Notes: generated from the sequence alone by a model not told the origin. 19,084 bases of DNA from Thiobacillus sp. UBA3361 (GCA_002360535.1 DEQR01000070.1:1-19084), one strand, 5' to 3'. Counted from the first letter of the stretch, positions 1 to 7,977 are shown. Numbers and translations are program-made.

Positions 1-759
1 TCGCTGCTGCGCTTCTGCGGCCACGCCATCGCCGTGCGTGACAGGCTGCTGCTGACGACGGAGACCGACCACGCCACCGGGCGCGGTCGCATCGGCGTTC
101 GCGACCTGCAGACACTGAAGAAGCTCGACGACTGGGATACCCACGGCATCGACCCGCATCAGCTGCTGCTCGATGGCGAAGGCCACCTGATCGTCGCCAA
201 CGGCGGCGTGCCCACCCGGCCGGAGACCGGGCGGCTCAAGCTGGACCTGGAGCGGATGGATTCCAGCCTGGTGGCCCTGGATGAGGGCAGCGGCGAGGTC
301 CGGAGGCAGTGGCGCCTGGGCGATCCGCGCCTGAGTCTGCGCCACTTGGCATGGGGCCGGACGGCACGGGGGCCGGTGCTGGGCATCGCCCTGCAGGCCG
401 AGCATGACGCCGCCGTTGAACGGGCCTCCGCCCCGGTCCTGGCCCTGTTCGACGGTGTCCATGTGCTGGCCGTGCCGCCCGCCCGGCCACTTTCCGGCTA
501 TGGCGGTGACATCGCCTTCCTGGATGGCATGTTCGCGGTGGGCTGTCCGCGCGCCCAGGGCACCGCCCTGTTCGGCGCGGCGGGGGAGGGGCAGGACTTC
601 ATCCCCCTGGAGGAATCCTGCTCCATAGCCACCACGCCGGGACGCATCTGGGCCGGTGGACGCCATGCCGCTCTGGCGGCGTCGTCCGGACCGGATGCGA
701 GCCGGGACCTGCTGTCCCTGCCGGACATCCGTCTGGACAACCACTGGATCGTCCTCTGA
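1..759 (+). CDS. DUF1513 family protein, 3' part (5' end outside window)
   Basis: The frame is open from the first base, so the gene begins upstream; a GTG at 34 lies inside the conserved region and is probably not the start. The visible 252 residues carry features I associate with DUF1513: a TTETDHATGRGRIGV stretch, HGIDPHQLLL, VANGGVPTRPETGR and LDLERMDSSLVALD, ending in DNHWIVL. These proteins are predicted beta-propeller-like and usually exported. From memory they sit beside imelysin-type (M75) iron-related lipoproteins and di-haem peroxidase-like proteins in iron-uptake clusters. The signal peptide, if present, is off the window. The biochemical role of the family is not established. Its position just upstream of a Fur-box promoter and an iron-uptake operon agrees with an iron-related role. 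Confidence is high for the family and low for function. Confidence 0.8.
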   Translation, partial: SLLRFCGHAIAVRDRLLLTTETDHATGRGRIGVRDLQTLKKLDDWDTHGIDPHQLLLDGEGHLIVANGGVPTRPETGRLKLDLERMDSSLVALDEGSGEVRRQWRLGDPRLSLRHLAWGRTARGPVLGIALQAEHDAAVERASAPVLALFDGVHVLAVPPARPLSGYGGDIAFLDGMFAVGCPRAQGTALFGAAGEGQDFIPLEESCSIATTPGRIWAGGRHAALAASSGPDASRDLLSLPDIRLDNHWIVL

Positions 760-829
760 CGGGACCGGATGGCGATTAGGCCCGATTCACGTAAACACCA
801 GCGGACAGCCAGTTTTCGAACTGCATGTA

Positions 830-858
830 TTGCACTTAAAAACGAGAACGGTTATCAT
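830..858 (+). promoter_or_regulatory. Sigma70-like promoter of the iron-uptake operon
   Basis: TTGCAC (830-835) and TATCAT (853-858) are separated by 17 bp, close to the sigma70 consensus. The Fur box at 844-862 covers the spacer and the -10 element, a classic geometry for iron repression. The predicted transcript would start near 865 and have a leader of roughly 130 nt before the ATG at 997. Confidence 0.6.
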
Positions 859-862
859 TTGC
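844..862 (-). promoter_or_regulatory. Fur box
   Basis: Read on the minus strand, GCAAATGATAACCGTTCTC matches the 19-bp consensus GATAATGATAATCATTATC at 14 of 19 positions by hand alignment. It overlaps the -10 element of the promoter upstream of the hemP/tonB operon. Fur with bound iron is expected to block transcription here when iron is plentiful. Confidence 0.7.
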
Positions 863-933
863 ACATGAGTGACGGTTGTAGAACGCGGTTCGGAATATCA
901 CCGTTCCGGTTCACGCCGTGTGGGACTCGTGGA

Positions 934-997
934 GCCAGCCAGCCCGGACGTGGGCAAGCCAGCCAGCGGCATTCAACCATCTAGGGTTTTCGAGAGA
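934..997 (+). repeat. Leader motif copy A (paired GCCAGCCAGC units)
   Basis: GCCAGCCAGC occurs at 934 and 958 (24 nt apart), followed by TCAACC at 973 and CGAGAGA at 991-997. The same ordered elements recur in the leader of the siderophore receptor gene at 4742-4799. The function is unknown; shared descent of the leader or a common RNA-level control element are both possible. Confidence 0.4.
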
Positions 998-1332
998 TGA
1001 ACACACTTCCTGCTGGCAACCGCAAGTCTGGCCGCGGTAAACGAACCGTGCCCATCCGGCGTGCCGCCGGTCCGGGCGCGGTCCTGGGCATGGCGGACAT
1101 GCCCACATACACGACTCATGCCTCCGCCCAGGCTTTACTCCAGGCCGCCCTGCATCATCTGCTGCGCCACGGCCTGCTGGGCTGCCCGCAGTCGGCCGAA
1201 CGCGCCGCCTGGCTGCTGGATATGCTTACCGATGCCACGTGGCTGGACGAGGAGACGCGGGGCCTTTGCGATCGCATGAGCCAGGGTCTGTGCACCCATC
1301 CCACAAGTATCGGCGGGGGCCATCATGTGTGA
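997..1332 (+). CDS. Small hypothetical protein upstream of DUF2325 gene
   Basis: This frame encodes 111 residues from the ATG at 997, or 80 residues from the ATG at 1090. The first 30 residues are basic and low in pattern, and GAGAG abuts the first ATG too closely for a normal Shine-Dalgarno site, so the later start is plausible. The C-terminal ~70 residues look like a compact helical domain: ALLQAALHHLLRHGLLGC, then AERAAWLLDMLTD, then LDEETRGLCDRMSQGLC. Three cysteines fall in this part. I do not recognise a named family. Its last 8 bases overlap the start of the DUF2325 gene, so the two are probably translationally coupled. It is the first gene after the Fur-controlled promoter, which suggests an iron-responsive role. 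Confidence 0.55.
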   Translation: MNTLPAGNRKSGRGKRTVPIRRAAGPGAVLGMADMPTYTTHASAQALLQAALHHLLRHGLLGCPQSAERAAWLLDMLTDATWLDEETRGLCDRMSQGLCTHPTSIGGGHHV

Positions 1333-2653
1333 GTTGCACCGCATGCAGGCCAAGGTCCGGGACCTGTGGCCCGACAGCCCGGTGGCGCAGGAGGGCATGT
1401 CCACGGTTGTGACGGTCCCCCACGCCGCTACCGTCAGGCCGGCACCCAGGCGCAGGCGCAAGCTCTGGGAGCTGGAATCCAAATACCTGTGCCCCGTGGT
1501 GGGGACCTGCCTGAGCCTGGAGGACATCAAGCGTATCGCCCGCAAGGATGGCTTCTCGGGGAGCGGCTTCGACGACTATCGGCTGCATGTGGAGGCGGTG
1601 TCCGTGGCCGGCAGCCGCAACTCAGCCTCCGAGTCCCTGCAAAAGACCCTGGATCGCAAGCACCTGAAGGCGGTGAAGTCCTTCGAGCAGGCAAGGGACG
1701 ATGCGGCCGTGGCCGAGCTGTGGCGCCGGCATCTGGAACTGGGTGAGGTGGCCGGCCCGCTGTGGGCGGTGATGACCCACAAGGCCGCCGGTCCCGAAAC
1801 ACGCGCCCAGGCCTACGCCGATGTGCACATGCTGTCCCACCAGGTGGGGGCCGGGCAGGCGGCGGATGCCCGCCGGCTGGCCTTCCTGGAGGGAGAGACC
1901 GAGCGCCTGGCGTATCAGGCCCGGCAGGATGCCGAGCGTATGGCCGGGGAACTGGCCCGGCGGTCCGAGCGTATCCTCGGCCTGGAAGCCGAGTTGCAGG
2001 ACCTTCGCAAGGCCCGGCTGGAACTGGCTGTGCTGCGCGGCCGTCTGGCCGAACTGGAATCGGGACAGGCCCTGGTCGGCCTGGGCCGCCGTCTGCTGAT
2101 GCTGGAGGCCGCCAACGGCGAACTGCGCGCACAGGCCGCCCGCCTGGTGGACAGCGATGCGCGGCTGCGCGACAGGATGCGGGAGGTGGATCGTCTGCGC
2201 GCCGAACGGGACAGCCTGGTCCTGGAGCGGGATGCCCTCGAACACCTGCTGCTGGCCGAGTCGCCCGACGGCCCGGGTTGCGATGGCCACTGTACCGGCT
2301 GTCCCGCCACGCTGCGCGACCGCTGCGTGCTGTGCGTCGGCGGTCGCACCGCCCTGTTGCCCCAGTACCGGTTGCTGGCCGAACGGCTGGGGGTGCGTCT
2401 CATCCACCACGATGGCGGAAGGGAGGAGGCCTTGTCACGCCTGCCGGAACTGCTGGCCGCCTCCGATGCGGTGATCTGCCCCACGGATTGTGTCAGCCAT
2501 CCGGCCTATTACCAGGTCAAGAAGCACTGCAAACAGGTGGGCAAACCCTGCGTGCTGACCCGCCATTCCGGCCTCTCCGGTTTCGCCGCCGCCCTGGAAC
2601 GACTGGCCAGGGGACAGGCGGAAATTCATCCCATGCCGGTTGGGGGGCAGTGA
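1325..2653 (+). CDS. DUF2325 domain protein with coiled coil and Cys cluster
   Basis: This is a 442-residue cytoplasmic-looking protein with no signal peptide or membrane segment. Residues ~40-150 form an N-terminal region (LWELESKYLCPVVGTCLSLED and following). Residues ~180-310 are rich in Leu, Arg, Glu and Ala in heptad-like order and are probably coiled coil. A compact cysteine cluster follows (C319, C323, C326, C334, C337, spaced C-x3-C-x2-C-x7-C-x2-C). The C-terminal DUF2325 domain runs from about 335 to 430, with CVGGRTALLPQYR, ICPTDCVSHPAYYQVKKHCK and GKPCVL. The family has no established function. The cysteines suggest metal or Fe-S binding, which is inference. The gene overlaps its upstream neighbour by 8 bp and ends one base before hemP, so it belongs to the Fur-controlled operon. 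Confidence 0.8.
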   Translation: MCELHRMQAKVRDLWPDSPVAQEGMSTVVTVPHAATVRPAPRRRRKLWELESKYLCPVVGTCLSLEDIKRIARKDGFSGSGFDDYRLHVEAVSVAGSRNSASESLQKTLDRKHLKAVKSFEQARDDAAVAELWRRHLELGEVAGPLWAVMTHKAAGPETRAQAYADVHMLSHQVGAGQAADARRLAFLEGETERLAYQARQDAERMAGELARRSERILGLEAELQDLRKARLELAVLRGRLAELESGQALVGLGRRLLMLEAANGELRAQAARLVDSDARLRDRMREVDRLRAERDSLVLERDALEHLLLAESPDGPGCDGHCTGCPATLRDRCVLCVGGRTALLPQYRLLAERLGVRLIHHDGGREEALSRLPELLAASDAVICPTDCVSHPAYYQVKKHCKQVGKPCVLTRHSGLSGFAAALERLARGQAEIHPMPVGGQ

Positions 2654-2654
2654 G

Positions 2655-2846
2655 ATGGGCAGGGAGCAGGACGATCGGAACACGGCCGAGGTACACACGG
2701 GGGCCGGTGAACACGGGCAGAGTGAACCGTCGGTCATGCGCAGTGAGGAACTGTTCAGGGCACGCCGGGAACTGGTCATCCTGCACGACGGCCAGGAATA
2801 CCGGCTGCGGCTGACGCGGCAGAACAAGCTGATCCTGACCAAATGA
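2655..2846 (+). CDS. hemP: Hemin uptake protein HemP
   Basis: This 63-residue protein has the HemP core at its C-terminus: SEELFRARRELVILHDGQ, then EYRLRLTRQNKLILTK. The hydrophilic N-terminus (residues 1-25) is poorly conserved in the family. The ATG at 2655 lies one base after the stop of the DUF2325 gene; an internal ATG at 2736 would leave only the core. HemP is a small cytoplasmic protein found at the head of haem and iron uptake operons; in some bacteria it acts as a transcriptional activator of haem-uptake genes, and elsewhere its role is unclear. Its last bases overlap the tonB start in an ATGA arrangement, indicating coupling. No haem receptor lies in the window; the downstream receptor is of the siderophore type. 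Confidence 0.85.
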   Translation: MGREQDDRNTAEVHTGAGEHGQSEPSVMRSEELFRARRELVILHDGQEYRLRLTRQNKLILTK

Positions 2847-3529
2847 GGCCCGTTTACGGACGAGCCCCCGATTGGCGGGTTATGGCCGGCGTGGTGGCGT
2901 TGCATGGCGCGGTGGCCTTCGCCCTGCTGAGCATGGAGCCCGTGGTCCGCGCCGTGGTCCTGCCCGAGCCACTGATGGTGAGTTTCCTGGCCAGCGAGCC
3001 GGCGCTGCGCATGGAGCCACCCAAACCCCGGCAGACCAAGCCCAGTCCCCCCGCCGCCGAGCCGGTGCAGCGAAATCTGCCGCCGCCGCCCATCCTCGCG
3101 GTGCCCGAGTCCGCCCCCGCCCCGCGCCAGGCGGAGGCGCAACCCCTGCCGCCGGAGCCCCTGCCGGCGGTGCTGCCGCCCCCCGCCCCCGAGCCCGTCA
3201 AGCCGGTGCCGTTGGCGGCCTACGTCCCCCCCGCGCCGGCGCCCGTGAGCCCGCCGCGCTTCGACGCCGACTACCTGGACAACCCGGCCCCCGCCTATCC
3301 CGCCCTGTCCCGCCGCCTGGGGGAGGAGGGGCGGGTGCTGCTGCGGGTGTTCGTGGATCCGGACGGCTCCGCCGCCCGGGTGGAGATACGCGACAGCAGC
3401 GGCCACGAGCGCCTGGACAAGGTGGCCCGGGACACCGTGGGCCGCTGGCGTTTCCTGCCCGCCCGCCAGGGCGACAAGGCGGTGGGGGCCTGGGTGCTGG
3501 TCCCGATTTCTTTTTCCCTGAGGAGTTGA
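2843..3529 (+). CDS. tonB: Energy transducer TonB
   Basis: This 228-residue protein has the three-part TonB layout. A single inner-membrane helix at about residues 13-30 contains a central His (H21), as in functional TonB proteins. A long Pro/Ala/Glu-rich periplasmic spacer covers about 45-145. The C-terminal TonB domain covers about 150-228, with NPAPAYPALSRRLGEEGRV, LRVFVDPDGSA and GRWRFLPARQG. TonB spans the periplasm and transmits the energy of the ExbB-ExbD proton channel to outer-membrane receptors by contacting their TonB box. It starts within hemP (4-bp overlap) and is followed 2 bp later by exbB, so a dedicated TonB system for the receptor encoded next is likely. The proline-rich spacer is normal for the family. 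Confidence 0.93.
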   Translation: MRPVYGRAPDWRVMAGVVALHGAVAFALLSMEPVVRAVVLPEPLMVSFLASEPALRMEPPKPRQTKPSPPAAEPVQRNLPPPPILAVPESAPAPRQAEAQPLPPEPLPAVLPPPAPEPVKPVPLAAYVPPAPAPVSPPRFDADYLDNPAPAYPALSRRLGEEGRVLLRVFVDPDGSAARVEIRDSSGHERLDKVARDTVGRWRFLPARQGDKAVGAWVLVPISFSLRS

Positions 3530-3531
3530 AC

Positions 3532-4293
3532 GTGCAATCCGATGCGACCAATCTGGGCTTCGCCCATTTCCTGGGCCAGACCGACGCGCTGGGCCAGTTT
3601 CTGCTGTTGGTGCTGGCGCTGATGTCCCTGGCCACCTGGTATCTGATCGTCAGCAAGTCGATTGCCATCTGGCGCGCCCGCCGCCAGACCCGGGCCTTCC
3701 TGGAGAAGTTCTGGAACGCCGCCGACATGGAGGATGTGGCCGCCCACCTGCAACGGACCGGCATCGCCGACCCCTTCTCCCACATGACCCACCACGCCCT
3801 GCGGGTCGCCGAGCAGTACCGAAACCGCGCCGGCAGCCGGCTGGTGGAGGCGGGCTCGGCGGACGAGTTCCTCACCCGGGCCCTGCGCCGCGCCATGGAA
3901 CAGGACACGGCGCGCCTGGAATACGGCCACACGGTGCTGGCCTCGGTGGCCTCGTCGGCCCCCTTCGTGGGCCTGTTCGGCACCGTGTGGGGCATCTATC
4001 ACGCCCTGCTGGCCATCGGCATGAGCGGCCAGGGCACGCTGGACAAGGTGGCCGGCCCGGTGGGCGAGGCCCTGATCATGACCGCCTTGGGCCTGGCCGT
4101 GGCCATTCCGGCGGTGCTGGCCTACAACGCCTTCAACCGCAGCAACCGCCTGGTGCTGGCGGAACTGGATGGCTTCGCCCATGACCTGTTCGCCTTCATG
4201 TCCACCGGCATCCACACCGAGGCGCCGCCACGCGACGGCAAGGTGGCCACCCTGCGGCCCGCCGCCGCCAAGATCGCCATGGAGGCCCGGTGA
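3532..4293 (+). CDS. exbB: ExbB proton-channel subunit (MotA/TolQ/ExbB family)
   Basis: I choose the GTG at 3532, which has AGGAG at 3521-3525 and begins right after tonB; the frame stays open much further upstream, but that part only shadows tonB. The product has 253 residues. Membrane helices lie at about 21-40, 136-160 and 178-198, the three-helix topology of ExbB. The conserved segments SSAPFVGLFGTVWGI and GEALIMTALGLAVAIPAV are present, with T151 and T184 at the positions of the proton-pathway threonines of E. coli ExbB. The protein forms the pentameric inner-membrane channel that, with ExbD, converts proton flow into TonB movement. Its stop overlaps the exbD start by one base (TGATG). 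Confidence 0.92.
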   Translation: MQSDATNLGFAHFLGQTDALGQFLLLVLALMSLATWYLIVSKSIAIWRARRQTRAFLEKFWNAADMEDVAAHLQRTGIADPFSHMTHHALRVAEQYRNRAGSRLVEAGSADEFLTRALRRAMEQDTARLEYGHTVLASVASSAPFVGLFGTVWGIYHALLAIGMSGQGTLDKVAGPVGEALIMTALGLAVAIPAVLAYNAFNRSNRLVLAELDGFAHDLFAFMSTGIHTEAPPRDGKVATLRPAAAKIAMEAR

Positions 4294-4715
4294 TGGCCTT
4301 CGGCGGCTTTTCCCACGGCCACGGCCAGCAGCCCATGGCGGAGATCAACATGATCCCGCTGATCGACGTGATGCTGGTGCTGCTGGTGATCTTCATCATC
4401 ACTGCGCCCCTGCTCACCCACGCGGTGAAGATCGACCTGCCCCGGGCGGCCAGCCAACTCAACGTGCCCAAGCCAGAAAACGTGCACCTGTCCATCGACG
4501 GCGCCGGCACCGTCTATTGGAACGGCGAGCCGGTGGCGCGGCCGGACTGGCGCGCGCGCATGGCTGACGCCGCGAAAGGCTCGGAGCAGCCGGAGCTGCA
4601 CATCCGCGCCGACGGCGAACTGGCCTACCGCTTCGTCGCCCAGGTGATGTCCGACGCCGCCGCCGCCGGCTTGAGCCGCATCGGCTTCGTCACCGACCCC
4701 AGGGATACGCGCTAA
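4293..4715 (+). CDS. exbD: ExbD biopolymer transport protein
   Basis: This is a 140-residue ExbD/TolR family protein. A short cytoplasmic N-terminus ends in AEINMIPLIDVMLVLLVIFI. D25 sits at the start of the single membrane helix, the essential proton-translocating aspartate position of the family. The periplasmic C-terminal domain includes ELHIRADGELAYRFVAQVM. ExbD works inside the ExbB pentamer. The ATG at 4293 overlaps the exbB stop; a GTG three bases earlier is an alternative start that adds one residue. A 95-bp gap then leads to the receptor gene, with no obvious terminator in it. Confidence 0.92.
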   Translation: MAFGGFSHGHGQQPMAEINMIPLIDVMLVLLVIFIITAPLLTHAVKIDLPRAASQLNVPKPENVHLSIDGAGTVYWNGEPVARPDWRARMADAAKGSEQPELHIRADGELAYRFVAQVMSDAAAAGLSRIGFVTDPRDTR

Positions 4716-4741
4716 ACCCATCACATCAACCATTTCAACCC

Positions 4742-4799
4742 GCCAGCCAGCCGTTTCGACCATGCCAGCCAGCCCCGCATATCAACCTCGATCGAGAGA
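4742..4799 (+). repeat. Leader motif copy B (paired GCCAGCCAGC units)
   Basis: GCCAGCCAGCC occurs at 4742 and 4764 (22 nt apart), followed by GCAT, TCAACC at 4782 and CGAGAGA at 4793-4799, which runs directly into the receptor's AAGGAG ribosome-binding site (4799-4804). The same elements in the same order lie in the leader at 934-997. Confidence 0.4.
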
Positions 4800-4810
4800 A
4801 GGAGCAGCTG

Positions 4811-7228
4811 GTGTCTCTACAGAAAAACAAGCGTCCCGCCCGTGGACGCAGGTCTCACATTGACCAGGCGAGCTGTATCCCCGTCCCCCGCTTTGCCAAA
4901 CCCGCCGGCGCGGCCCTGCTGCCCCTGGGCGCCATGATGCTGGCCGGCTGGTCCCTGGGCGCATCGGCCGACGAAGCCAAGAAGTCCGCCGAGGACGAAA
5001 AGCTGATGGCCACGGTGAACGTGTCCGCCGACGCGGACATCCCCCAGGATGGCCTGCGCGCCACCGTCACCCGGGTGGGCAAGACCCTCCAGGACCCCCA
5101 CGACATCCCCCAGGCGGTGACCACCGTCACCAACAAGATCATGGAGGAGCAGCAGGTGGGCAGCCTGCGGGAGGCCCTGCGCAACGTCTCGGGCCTGACC
5201 TTCAACGCCGCCGAGGGCGGCCGCTCGGGCGACAACATGATGCTGCGCGGCTTCTATACCTTCGGCGATATCTACCTGGACGGCATCCGCGACACCGCCC
5301 AGTACAACCGGGAGACCTTCAACCTGGAGCAGGTGGATGTGCTGCGCGGCTCGGCGGCCATGCTGTTCGGTCGCGGCCAGGCCGGCGGGGTGATCAACCA
5401 GGTGAGCAAGACGTCCCTGCTGACCGACCGCCACAAGCTTACCGCCAGCCTGGGCAGCTACGACTACGGCGAGGTGACCGGCGACTTCAACAAGCGCCTG
5501 GGGGACACCACCGCCCTGCGGGTGAACGCCATGAAGCGGGACGAGGGCAGCTGGCGGTCCAACCCCACCACCGGCGCCGGGCCGGAGGTCCACCGGGACG
5601 GCCTGGCGGTAAGCCTGGGCCTGGGGCTTTCCACCTGGGACGAGGTGATCCTGAGCCACATCGTCACCCGCACCGACGACGAGCCTGACTACGGCTTCAG
5701 CTTCGACAACACCACCCACCGGCCCAATACCAACTTCTCCCCCAGCAACTACTGGGGCGTGGACAAGAACTTCGACGAGAGCGACACGAGCATCACAACC
5801 GCCACCTACAGCCACCGGTTCTCGCCCAAGAGCGAATGGCGCACCCAGCTCCGGTACGCCGACTACGAGCGCAGTTACTGGGCGCGCACCCCCAGCGCCA
5901 CCGACGCGCCGGGCAGCAACGGCCTGAACGGCGCCAGCACCAACACCGGGCCCACCCGAGCCATGGACTACGAGACTCTGACCCTGCAATCGGACTTCAA
6001 CAGCGCTTTCCAGGCCTGGGGCATGAAGCACGAGTTCCTGGCAGGGTTCGAGTACCTGCATGAAGACAGCTTCCGCCACAGCCTGCAAAACCTGGGTGGC
6101 ACCAACGCCGGCAACCCACCCCTCTATCTGCCCTACGTGATCAGCACCACCGGCACGCCGGTGCGCTTCGACGGCAAGTCCTACGCCGTCTACGCCCAGG
6201 ACACGGTGGAGTTCCGGCCCCACTGGAAGGCCACCCTGGGCCTGCGCCGGGACGAGCTGGACGCGGAGTATTCCAGCACCAACTCACCCAAGCTCAGCTT
6301 CGGTGAGTGGAGCCTGCGCACCGGCCTGTCCTGGCAACCCACGGAAGAGACCCACTACTACCTGAGCTTCAGCGACTCCTTCAGCCCCACGGCGGATCTG
6401 TACCAGCTCTCGGGTGGCGAGCTGCCGCCGGAGCGCAGCCAAGTGTATGAGCTGGGCGGCAAGTGGCTGTTCATACACGGCGACCTGGCCTTCCGCGCCG
6501 CCCTCTACCGGGCGGAGAAGCAGTGGGAGCGCAACACCGACCTGGAATCCACCGCCGCCCTGCTGTCCCGGGAACGCCACACCCACGGCCTGGAACTGGA
6601 ACTGGCCGGGCGCATCACCGAGAACTGGGAGGTGTTCGCCGGCCTGGCCCTGATGGACGCCAAGATCGACGACCAGTACGACGGCGAGGCCTTGGGCACC
6701 TTCGCCGCGGTGACCGCCAACGGTACGGCGGCCGGCCCCACCGGCCTGGCGGGGGCGGGCTACGCCCCCGGCGAGGCGGCGGACGCGGGCCAGATCGTCT
6801 ATCGCAACCGCTCCCAGCAGACCTCGGAAGGCCAGCGGCCGCGCAACACCCCGCGCTACACCGCGAACCTGTGGACCACCTACAAGTTTGCCCCCGGCTG
6901 GAAGAGCGGCCTGGGCTTCGAGACCAAGGGCTCGCGCTACGGCTACGGCATCGGCACCTGCGGCGCGGCCACCCAGGCCACCACCGGCGCCAACGCCGGC
7001 ATGTGGAGCTACGGCAACTGTTCCACCGCCGCCTTCGCCCCCAACGTGGCGCCGGCCTATGTGCGCTGGGACGCCATGTTCGCCTACGAGCAAAAGAAGT
7101 GGAGCGTGCGCCTGAACATCCAGAACCTGCTGGACGAGGTCTATTACGACGCCATCTACGACAACGGCGGCTTCACCGTGCCCGGCACCCGGCGTAAGTT
7201 CATCCTCACCGGGGAGTTCAAGTTCTGA
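4811..7228 (+). CDS. TonB-dependent siderophore receptor, Fiu-like
   Basis: This 805-residue outer-membrane receptor starts at GTG 4811, 6 nt after AAGGAG. A long basic N-terminus leads to a hydrophobic signal-peptide core at about 31-50, with likely cleavage after ASA near residue 53. A TonB-box-like segment (LMATVNVSA) is near 65-75. The plug domain (about 90-205) contains DIPQAVTTVT, LREALRNVSGLTFNA, DIYLDGIRDTAQYNRETFNL and GRGQAGGVINQVSK. The rest is a 22-strand-type barrel ending in RRKFILTGEFKF with the usual terminal Phe. The plug motifs and the neighbouring PiuC gene resemble the Fiu/PiuA group, which takes up ferric catecholates. The ligand cannot be told from sequence alone. It follows tonB-exbB-exbD, so uptake and energising genes are probably co-expressed under Fur. 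Confidence 0.9.
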   Translation: MSLQKNKRPARGRRSHIDQASCIPVPRFAKPAGAALLPLGAMMLAGWSLGASADEAKKSAEDEKLMATVNVSADADIPQDGLRATVTRVGKTLQDPHDIPQAVTTVTNKIMEEQQVGSLREALRNVSGLTFNAAEGGRSGDNMMLRGFYTFGDIYLDGIRDTAQYNRETFNLEQVDVLRGSAAMLFGRGQAGGVINQVSKTSLLTDRHKLTASLGSYDYGEVTGDFNKRLGDTTALRVNAMKRDEGSWRSNPTTGAGPEVHRDGLAVSLGLGLSTWDEVILSHIVTRTDDEPDYGFSFDNTTHRPNTNFSPSNYWGVDKNFDESDTSITTATYSHRFSPKSEWRTQLRYADYERSYWARTPSATDAPGSNGLNGASTNTGPTRAMDYETLTLQSDFNSAFQAWGMKHEFLAGFEYLHEDSFRHSLQNLGGTNAGNPPLYLPYVISTTGTPVRFDGKSYAVYAQDTVEFRPHWKATLGLRRDELDAEYSSTNSPKLSFGEWSLRTGLSWQPTEETHYYLSFSDSFSPTADLYQLSGGELPPERSQVYELGGKWLFIHGDLAFRAALYRAEKQWERNTDLESTAALLSRERHTHGLELELAGRITENWEVFAGLALMDAKIDDQYDGEALGTFAAVTANGTAAGPTGLAGAGYAPGEAADAGQIVYRNRSQQTSEGQRPRNTPRYTANLWTTYKFAPGWKSGLGFETKGSRYGYGIGTCGAATQATTGANAGMWSYGNCSTAAFAPNVAPAYVRWDAMFAYEQKKWSVRLNIQNLLDEVYYDAIYDNGGFTVPGTRRKFILTGEFKF

Positions 7229-7293
7229 ACGACCCTCGAACGGCCCTTTGCTCCCGCATGGAAGCAAGGGGCCGCCACTCTTCAGCCACCACC

Positions 7294-7977
7294 ATGATCC
7301 TGCACCTTCCCAAGATTCTCGACCCTGACCAACTCGCCCGCTGCCGCGCCCTGCTGGCCGAAGCGGAATGGGCCGACGGCCGCATCACCGCCGGCACCCA
7401 GGCGGCCACCGCCAAGAACAACCGCCAACTGCCCGAAGACAGTCCCCAGGCCCAAACCCTGCGGGGCATCGTCCTGGAGGCCCTGAGCCGAAACGCCCAG
7501 TTCTTCACCGCCGCCCTGCCCAAGCGCATCTACCCGCCGCTGTTCAACCGCTACGGCGACACCGCCAACAGCTTCGGCAACCACGTGGACAACGCCATCC
7601 GCACCCACCCGGCCAGCGCCCAGCACGTGCGCACCGACCTGTCCTTCACCCTGTTTCTGAACGATCCGGAGGAATACGACGGTGGCGAACTGGTGATCGA
7701 GGACGGTTTTGGCGGCCGGCCGGTCAAGCTGCCGGCGGGCGACCTGATCCTCTACCCCTCCTACAGCGTGCACCGGGTGGAGCCGGTCACCCGGGGCGCG
7801 CGCCTGGCCTGCTTCTCCTGGCTGGAGAGCATGGTGCGCGAACCCCAGCGGCGCGAGCTGCTGTACGAGCTGGACATGGCCATCCTGAGCCTGCGCCAGG
7901 AACAGGGCGAGACCGACACGGCGGTGCGCCTGACCAGTTGCTATCACAACCTGCTGCGCATGTGTGCGATGGTTTAA
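7294..7977 (+). CDS. piuC: Fe(II)/2-oxoglutarate dioxygenase, PiuC/YbiX family
   Basis: This 227-residue PKHD-type hydroxylase has the iron-binding triad H97-x-D99 (in GNHVDNAI) and H160 (in YPSYSVHRVEPV), plus R170, the expected 2-oxoglutarate-binding arginine. The length matches the YbiX family (about 225). The start is ATG 7294, giving MILHLPKILD, the usual family N-terminus; the frame is open to 7258 but upstream residues do not fit. The protein is cytoplasmic. In E. coli and Pseudomonas the homologues lie next to the fiu/piuA receptor gene, as here. The substrate is not firmly established; a role in processing siderophore or iron-bound ligands after import is usually assumed. It follows the receptor by 65 bp and is likely in the same transcript. 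Confidence 0.9.
   Translation: MILHLPKILDPDQLARCRALLAEAEWADGRITAGTQAATAKNNRQLPEDSPQAQTLRGIVLEALSRNAQFFTAALPKRIYPPLFNRYGDTANSFGNHVDNAIRTHPASAQHVRTDLSFTLFLNDPEEYDGGELVIEDGFGGRPVKLPAGDLILYPSYSVHRVEPVTRGARLACFSWLESMVREPQRRELLYELDMAILSLRQEQGETDTAVRLTSCYHNLLRMCAMV

Noticed and set aside
934..967. GCCAGCCAGC units as a CRISPR or tandem-repeat array
   Set aside because: Only two short units occur per leader, without uniform spacers or cas genes.
3040..3250. Proline/alanine-coding low-complexity stretch in tonB as a DNA repeat
   Set aside because: This is the normal periplasmic spacer of TonB and needs no separate explanation.
2872..3531. Upstream extension of the exbB frame through the tonB gene
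   Set aside because: The extension is Gly/Arg/Pro-rich with no motifs, and a good ribosome-binding site places the exbB start at GTG 3532.
4817..6223. A 468-codon minus-strand open frame opposite the siderophore receptor
   Set aside because: The composition is that of an antisense shadow (Val/Gly/His-rich), and the + strand receptor has full plug and barrel motifs.
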